NCBI GenBank assembly: GCA_036267155.1
Contig: DATAWP010000031.1
Span: forward strand, 124,001-188,000
DNA length: 64,000 nt
Reading direction: 5' to 3'
From: PALSA-1353 sp036267155
Lineage (GTDB): Bacteria; Planctomycetota; Phycisphaerae; Tepidisphaerales; Tepidisphaeraceae
Below, in pieces: positions 59,662-64,000 of the stretch. The notes under the pieces were generated by a model. That model worked only from the letters and a program-made list of their open reading frames with translations. It was not told the origin of the DNA and searched no databases. Numbering within the stretch: the stretch's first letter is position 1; each line of letters begins with the position of its first letter. The position numbers and the translations under genes are program-made.

Positions 59662-60990
59662 CTATATCGGCTCGGCATCCACCAACATGAACTTAATATC
59701 GGCCTCGGCCGCCAGCTTGTCGCCGACGAACGCCTTGCATCGCACGTGGCCGGTGCGGCTCTTGACGCGAACGGTCACCGCCTCCAGCAGCAACTGATCG
59801 CCGGGAACCACCGGTTGACGCATCTTTACCTTGTCCATGCTCAGCAGCACCGCCAGCTTGCCGGTGTGTTCCAGTTTTTGGCTCAGAAGAATCCCGCCCA
59901 GTTGTCCCATCGCCTCGACGATCAAAACGCCGGGCATGATTGGGGTGCCGGGATAATGTCCCTGGAAGAAAATGTCATTGAACGTGACGTTCTTGATTCC
60001 GATGGCCTTCTGATCGCCCACGATTTCCAGGACGCGATCGACCATGAGCATCGGATAACGATGGGGAAGAATCCGCTGAATCTTCCGGATATCCAGGGCC
60101 GCGTCGCGATGAATCATCGATGCGCGATCCAGGGTTTCTTCCTGCTGGAGCAGCCGGCGCACGAGCATGTGGTTCAGCTCGTGCCCGCTCTTGTGAGCCA
60201 CGAGCCGGCCGTACACGGGCCGGCCAAGCAGATATAAATCGCCGATCAGGTCCAGCACCTTGTGGCGGACGCATTCGTCGTCAAAACGGAACTTGTTGTC
60301 GATCGGACCATCCGGCGAGATGACCAGGAGATCCTTCGGCGTCAGGTGCACGCCCATGCCGCGCGCCTGGAGTTCCTTGGCCTCATGTTCGAAAACCCAC
60401 GTCCGGGCCGGCGCGATCTGCGAAGCGAATTCGTCCCGGTTCGTCGGCTTGAGCGTGCAGCGGAAAATCTGCCGTCCCAGCGGCTCGCCCGCCTCGAACT
60501 CGTACAGAATTTCCAAATGGTCGCTTGGCCCCGGCAATGCGGCCAGAGCCGCATCGCCGATCGAAACCTGCTCGGGCCTGCGAATGATCAGCGGATGGAT
60601 CGGCTGGTCCTGCTCGACGACGCCGGCCTCTTCCAGCAATTCCACGAACGGGCGGCTCGACCCGTCTCCGGCAGGCAACTCTCCCACTCGGCCGCCGGTG
60701 ACGCGCACCGTTGCGTTATCCACGCCCATCCCGCTGAGGGCGGCCATGCAATGTTCGACGGTTTCCACGAGCAGGGTGCCGTTCTTGAGGCACGTTCGCC
60801 GCGGACGTTTCAGAACATTCTGAATCACCGCGTGAATGGGAGCGGTTTTGCCGTCCTGCTCGCGGATGAAAGTGATCCCCTGCCCCGGCTCGGCCGGCGC
60901 AAGCGTCACCGTCGCCGGTTCACCGGAGAACAGCCCCCGACCGGAAAGGCTGACCTCCCGGCCGATGGTCTTTTGACGTTCCTGCTGCAT
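59662..60990 (-). CDS. lpxC-fabZ: Bifunctional LpxC deacetylase and FabZ dehydratase
   Basis: 442 residues. LpxC (about 1-290): KTIGREVSLSGRGLFSGEPA, TLLVETVEHCMAALSGMGVD (first zinc His), FDDECVRHKVLDLIGDLYLL (second His and zinc Asp). FabZ follows directly: KIQRILPHRYPMLMVDRVLE and FQGHYPGTPIMPGVLIVEAM (catalytic His), with LHxS-type Glu. LpxC commits UDP-GlcNAc derivatives to lipid A; FabZ dehydrates hydroxyacyl-ACP, the branch point with fatty acid synthesis. Such fusions are known in Bacteroidetes. The start at 60990 (MQQERQKTIG) fits the family; frame upstream is open but unlike LpxC. Confidence 0.94.
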   Translation of the reverse strand: MQQERQKTIGREVSLSGRGLFSGEPATVTLAPAEPGQGITFIREQDGKTAPIHAVIQNVLKRPRRTCLKNGTLLVETVEHCMAALSGMGVDNATVRVTGGRVGELPAGDGSSRPFVELLEEAGVVEQDQPIHPLIIRRPEQVSIGDAALAALPGPSDHLEILYEFEAGEPLGRQIFRCTLKPTNRDEFASQIAPARTWVFEHEAKELQARGMGVHLTPKDLLVISPDGPIDNKFRFDDECVRHKVLDLIGDLYLLGRPVYGRLVAHKSGHELNHMLVRRLLQQEETLDRASMIHRDAALDIRKIQRILPHRYPMLMVDRVLEIVGDQKAIGIKNVTFNDIFFQGHYPGTPIMPGVLIVEAMGQLGGILLSQKLEHTGKLAVLLSMDKVKMRQPVVPGDQLLLEAVTVRVKSRTGHVRCKAFVGDKLAAEADIKFMLVDAEPI

Positions 60991-61221
60991 GAAATACCTA
61001 AGGTCACCAGCGCAAATTCCAAGTATACCGGATTCAGGCCAAACATGAATGTAGAGAGGACGGCCGGCCCAAGTTTTTATTATCGGCCACAACTACAACC
61101 CGAAACCCGGTCGAAAGTTGCAGTAAACGTCGGCCATCGACGCGCCCGTGGCGGTGTTAGTTAGCCGCCACGGAATCGAAGAAATTCCCGGTTTCTCCGC
61201 GGCCTGCTAGAATCGCCCGCG

Positions 61222-62199
61222 ATGCCCGAGCATAACGCCGGCGAGTTTCCGCTGCTGAAATATCTCGACTCCCTGGTGGAGCATCTGAGAAAGCTCATTT
61301 CGTTGGCCGTTAAAGGGAAGGATGAGGATTCGGTTCACGATGCCCGCGTCGCGACGCGGCGATTGAAGGCGGCGACGAATCTACTCGAACCCGCCGTTTC
61401 CGGCCGGTTCCGAAAACCGTTCGACCGGGTCACCAAATCCCTGCGGCGTCAGCTTGGACCGCTGCGCGATTTGGATGTGATGCAGGGACATCTCAAGGAA
61501 TTCAACCAGCCGAAACTTCGCCCCGGAACGGAATGGTTCCGCCAGCGCCTCGGCGATCTTCGCGACAGGGCGATCCAATCGGCCGTCGAGAAGGCCCCGC
61601 CGGCGCGGATGCTGGCGCGGCTGGGATCGTGGTGGGGTTTGCGTCACGAAATCACCCATGCCCGGGAGCGGATCGCCGAACTCCTTTGCCAATCGGTGCA
61701 TCTACAGCTTGATGCGTTCATCGAGCAGGCCGACGACCTGGTCGGCCAGCGCGGCGGCGATCCGCATCAGCTCCGCATCGCCGGCAAATCGCTCCGCTAC
61801 ACTTTGGAAATGGCCCGCCAGCACGGCGTGCGCCTTCCCGCGTCGGTGACCGGGATGTTCAAACGCATGCAAACGGCGCTGGGACTCTGGCACGATTACG
61901 TGGTGCTCACCGAGCGGATCATGCGCGAATCAGTTGAATGCGATCTGGCCCTGCACGATCCGCGATTGCAAGCACAAATCCTGAGCCTGGCCCAACTGAG
62001 CTTGCGAAAGGCCGAATCGCAACTGAAGAAAATGGCGAGTCTGTGGCAGACTCATGGCCAACGGCTGACGACGACGATCCGCCAGGCGTTTCCGCTGACG
62101 AAGCATCCGGGGGCCGAAATCGAACCGCAACCCGCGGCGAACACGGGCAACTTGCCGCTGGTCTCGGAACCCGGCGCTGCTCCGGCCGCCGGAGCGTGA
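61222..62199 (+). CDS. CHAD domain protein
   Basis: 325 residues. Two conserved helical-bundle halves: SVHDARVATRRLKAATNLLE with the first His/Arg set and DPHQLRIAGKSLRYTLEMAR with the second. The domain binds polyphosphate through these basic residues. There is no fused CYTH/triphosphatase domain or neighbouring ppk gene. The C-terminal tail is Pro/Ala-rich. ATG at 61222; no strong ribosome site. Confidence 0.88.
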   Translation: MPEHNAGEFPLLKYLDSLVEHLRKLISLAVKGKDEDSVHDARVATRRLKAATNLLEPAVSGRFRKPFDRVTKSLRRQLGPLRDLDVMQGHLKEFNQPKLRPGTEWFRQRLGDLRDRAIQSAVEKAPPARMLARLGSWWGLRHEITHARERIAELLCQSVHLQLDAFIEQADDLVGQRGGDPHQLRIAGKSLRYTLEMARQHGVRLPASVTGMFKRMQTALGLWHDYVVLTERIMRESVECDLALHDPRLQAQILSLAQLSLRKAESQLKKMASLWQTHGQRLTTTIRQAFPLTKHPGAEIEPQPAANTGNLPLVSEPGAAPAAGA

Positions 62200-62272
62200 A
62201 ATGGAGACTCGTTGCAGCAAGCGCTTTCCGCTTCGGAAAAAGTGAAATATCTGTTAGAATGGTCCACATTCC

Positions 62273-64000
62273 ATGACCATCGCCCGCCTCGCTCGGTCGT
62301 TTCTCGCAGTGGTTGCCGCAGCCATTGTCGTTTGGTCTTTTTATGATGTGGGCCGGCGGGCGTGGAACAATCATCGCGATGACCGCCCGATCACGCTGAC
62401 GGTGCTGCACTGGGGCGCGCCGTCGGAAGATCAAATCGTCGCGGATATTGTCAAGGCCTATCAGCGAGAGCATCCCAACGTCCGCATCATCCGCATCAAT
62501 CCGGGCGACGCCGACACGACCCGCAACAAGCTGCTGACCATGCTGGCCGCCGGTCAGCCGCCGGACGTATTTTATTTGCCGCCGGATTTGCTGCCGGAAT
62601 TGGCGAATCTCAAGATCATCCGATCGCTGGAGCCGTTCGTCGCCAAGGAAAACAAGGCGTGGATGAACGACTTCGTGCCGGTGGTGCTGAATGCGTTCCG
62701 GTTCGATACGGCCACGGGCACGATGGGCCGCGGGCCGCTCTATGCGCTGCCCAAGGATTTCACGACCACCGGGTTTTACATCAACATCAACCTGTTCGAC
62801 GCCGCGGGCATCGACTGGCGTTCCATCCAGAAGCACGGCTGGACGTGGAGCCAGTTCGCGATGGACATGCGCAAGATCAACGCCCTGCGCGACCGGCCGG
62901 AGTTCAAGGGCCGCAGGATCTACGGAACGTATCTCTGGCTCTGGTCGGATACGATCCGTGATATTCTCTGGACGTTCGGCGGGGAATTTTTTCACACCGA
63001 CCTCAATGGTCATCCGCTGTTCCGCCAGGTGGCGCTGAACACGCCCGAGTCGCAGGCGGGACTGAAATTCATCCGCTGGATGCGGCTGGACGAGCAGACC
63101 TGTTACAACCCCACCGGCATGGCCCGGGACGGGTCGCAGGAATTCATCAACGGCGATATCGGCTGCGTCGGTCCGGTGGGCACCTGGCTGGCGCCGACGT
63201 ACAAAACGATCACCGCTTTCAAATGGGATGTCGTCCCGGCTCCGTACGCCAAGGCGCCGGCGTCGATCATCTTCCTGACCGGCTGGACGATGAGCAGCGC
63301 TTGCCGCGAGCCGCAGGCGGCTTACCAACTGATCCATTTCCTCTGCGGCAAGGAAGGCCAACTGCTTGCGGCGAAAGCGGGATTGGCGATGCCGTCTCGC
63401 CGCAGCGCCATGGCGACGTTCCTGAACCCCCCGCCGCCGGATAATCCGCACGAGGTGCCGATTCCGCCATACCATCGGCAGGTCTTCGTCGACGCCATCG
63501 CCCATGCTCGAATTCAGCAATTGCCCGAACAGACCGAATGGGGCCAAATCGTCACCGACAACCTCAACCGCTCGATCCAACTCGGGCTGGAAAGCACGGA
63601 GCAAGCGGCCAAGGACGTTCAGCGGCGATGGCTGTACGAGCTGGATTCGCCGACCCGCAGCACCCAGCGCGGATTGATGCCGTGGAAAAAAATCATCCTA
63701 TTCACGATCGCCGTCCTCGCGGCGGCAGTGGGGCTGCTGTGGCTCAAGGCGCGCAAGGAGAAGCTGGGGACGCTGGATGCGGCCCAGGAGCGGGCCGGGT
63801 GGATGTTCATCATGCCCTGGCTGGCGGGGTTTTTGGCGCTGACCCTGGGGCCGATGGTTCTGTCGTTCCTCCTGGCGTTCACGCGCTGGGCGGGCCTGAC
63901 GCCGCTGGGTGATGCCGCCTACGTCGGCACCGCCAACTTCAAGGAGCTTTTCACCCATGACGTGACGTTTCCCATCTCGCTGAAAGTCACGACGTATTAT
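62273..64000 (+). CDS. Solute-binding protein fused to ABC permease (open at right edge)
   Basis: 576 codons visible, no stop. An N-terminal signal/anchor (SFLAVVAAAIVVWSFYDVG) precedes a carbohydrate-type solute-binding domain of about 390 residues: TLTVLHWGAPSEDQIVADIV, MLAAGQPPDVFYLPPDLLPE, ALPKDFTTTGFYININLFDA and GCVGPVGTWLAPT. At about 472 a second membrane helix follows, and from about 505 ERAGWMFIMPWLAGFLALTL starts a MalF-type permease domain with YVGTANFKELF. The binding protein and first permease are thus one chain, tethered to the transport channel. The rest of the permease and partner genes lie outside. Confidence 0.85.
   Translation, partial: MTIARLARSFLAVVAAAIVVWSFYDVGRRAWNNHRDDRPITLTVLHWGAPSEDQIVADIVKAYQREHPNVRIIRINPGDADTTRNKLLTMLAAGQPPDVFYLPPDLLPELANLKIIRSLEPFVAKENKAWMNDFVPVVLNAFRFDTATGTMGRGPLYALPKDFTTTGFYININLFDAAGIDWRSIQKHGWTWSQFAMDMRKINALRDRPEFKGRRIYGTYLWLWSDTIRDILWTFGGEFFHTDLNGHPLFRQVALNTPESQAGLKFIRWMRLDEQTCYNPTGMARDGSQEFINGDIGCVGPVGTWLAPTYKTITAFKWDVVPAPYAKAPASIIFLTGWTMSSACREPQAAYQLIHFLCGKEGQLLAAKAGLAMPSRRSAMATFLNPPPPDNPHEVPIPPYHRQVFVDAIAHARIQQLPEQTEWGQIVTDNLNRSIQLGLESTEQAAKDVQRRWLYELDSPTRSTQRGLMPWKKIILFTIAVLAAAVGLLWLKARKEKLGTLDAAQERAGWMFIMPWLAGFLALTLGPMVLSFLLAFTRWAGLTPLGDAAYVGTANFKELFTHDVTFPISLKVTTYY

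Noticed and set aside
1..64000. CRISPR arrays, tRNA and rRNA genes, prophage
   Set aside because: No regular spacer-repeat pattern, no tRNA T-loop/acceptor pairing, no rRNA signature and no phage structural genes were found by reading; a dedicated scan could still reveal a missed tRNA.

Overview
The window looks like chromosomal DNA of a planctomycete, most likely class Phycisphaerae. This is an inference from gene content. Pointers are PEP-CTERM tails, a TIGR04137-type small basic protein beside the bL28 gene, a CGYNLRGL zinc-ribbon protein, an ECF sigma factor fused to a membrane and exported domain, an LpxC-FabZ fusion next to lpxA, and a 77-residue protein that resembles a family I associate with planctomycetes. 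The sequence is GC-rich with dense genes on both strands and the standard code. No rRNA, tRNA, CRISPR array or prophage was seen.

Left part (1-16 kb): the start of a mannose-1-phosphate guanylyltransferase gene that runs off the left edge, a DUF3179 membrane protein, a D-2-hydroxyacid dehydrogenase, a nonsense-mutated REP-associated transposase behind a 31-bp inverted repeat, RidA, a small LuxR-type regulator, a GT39-like membrane glycosyltransferase coupled to a 1241-residue AsmA-like envelope protein, an aminotransferase, and a translation block (small basic protein, bL28, GatC, GatA) with a glycosyltransferase between gatC and gatA. A DUF1328 gene follows, with a good sigma-54 promoter match.

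Middle (16-39 kb): a PEP-CTERM protein followed by two decayed PEP-CTERM ends, a sigma-54 activator without receiver domain overlapping a multi-TM/TPR protein, a STAND ATPase with TPRs, a lipoprotein-gluQ-lpxK operon, rsgA, purF, the ECF-membrane fusion, a toxin/antitoxin pair whose toxin gene has a nonsense codon, gmhA, a GtrB-like glycosyltransferase, proB, a B12-binding-like protein lacking the cobalt-ligand histidine, Maf, DUF192 and a PP2C/RsbU-type phosphatase.

Right part (39.6-64 kb): a large surface-polysaccharide locus with glycosyltransferases, a GT2-acetyltransferase fusion, a sulfotransferase-GT4 fusion, a Wzy-like polymerase, a Wzx-like flippase, FkbM methyltransferase and an aldo/keto reductase plus GMC oxidoreductase. 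It continues into lpxA and the lpxC-fabZ fusion, so lipid A and surface glycan genes lie together. A CHAD protein and a solute-binding protein fused to an ABC permease (open at the right edge) close the window.

Intergenic DNA is rich in small palindromes and in four degenerate heptanucleotide repeat loci, three of them with inverted partner copies. These touch or lie close to gene ends and starts. They, the decayed transposase and the unusual gene fusions are the least ordinary features here.
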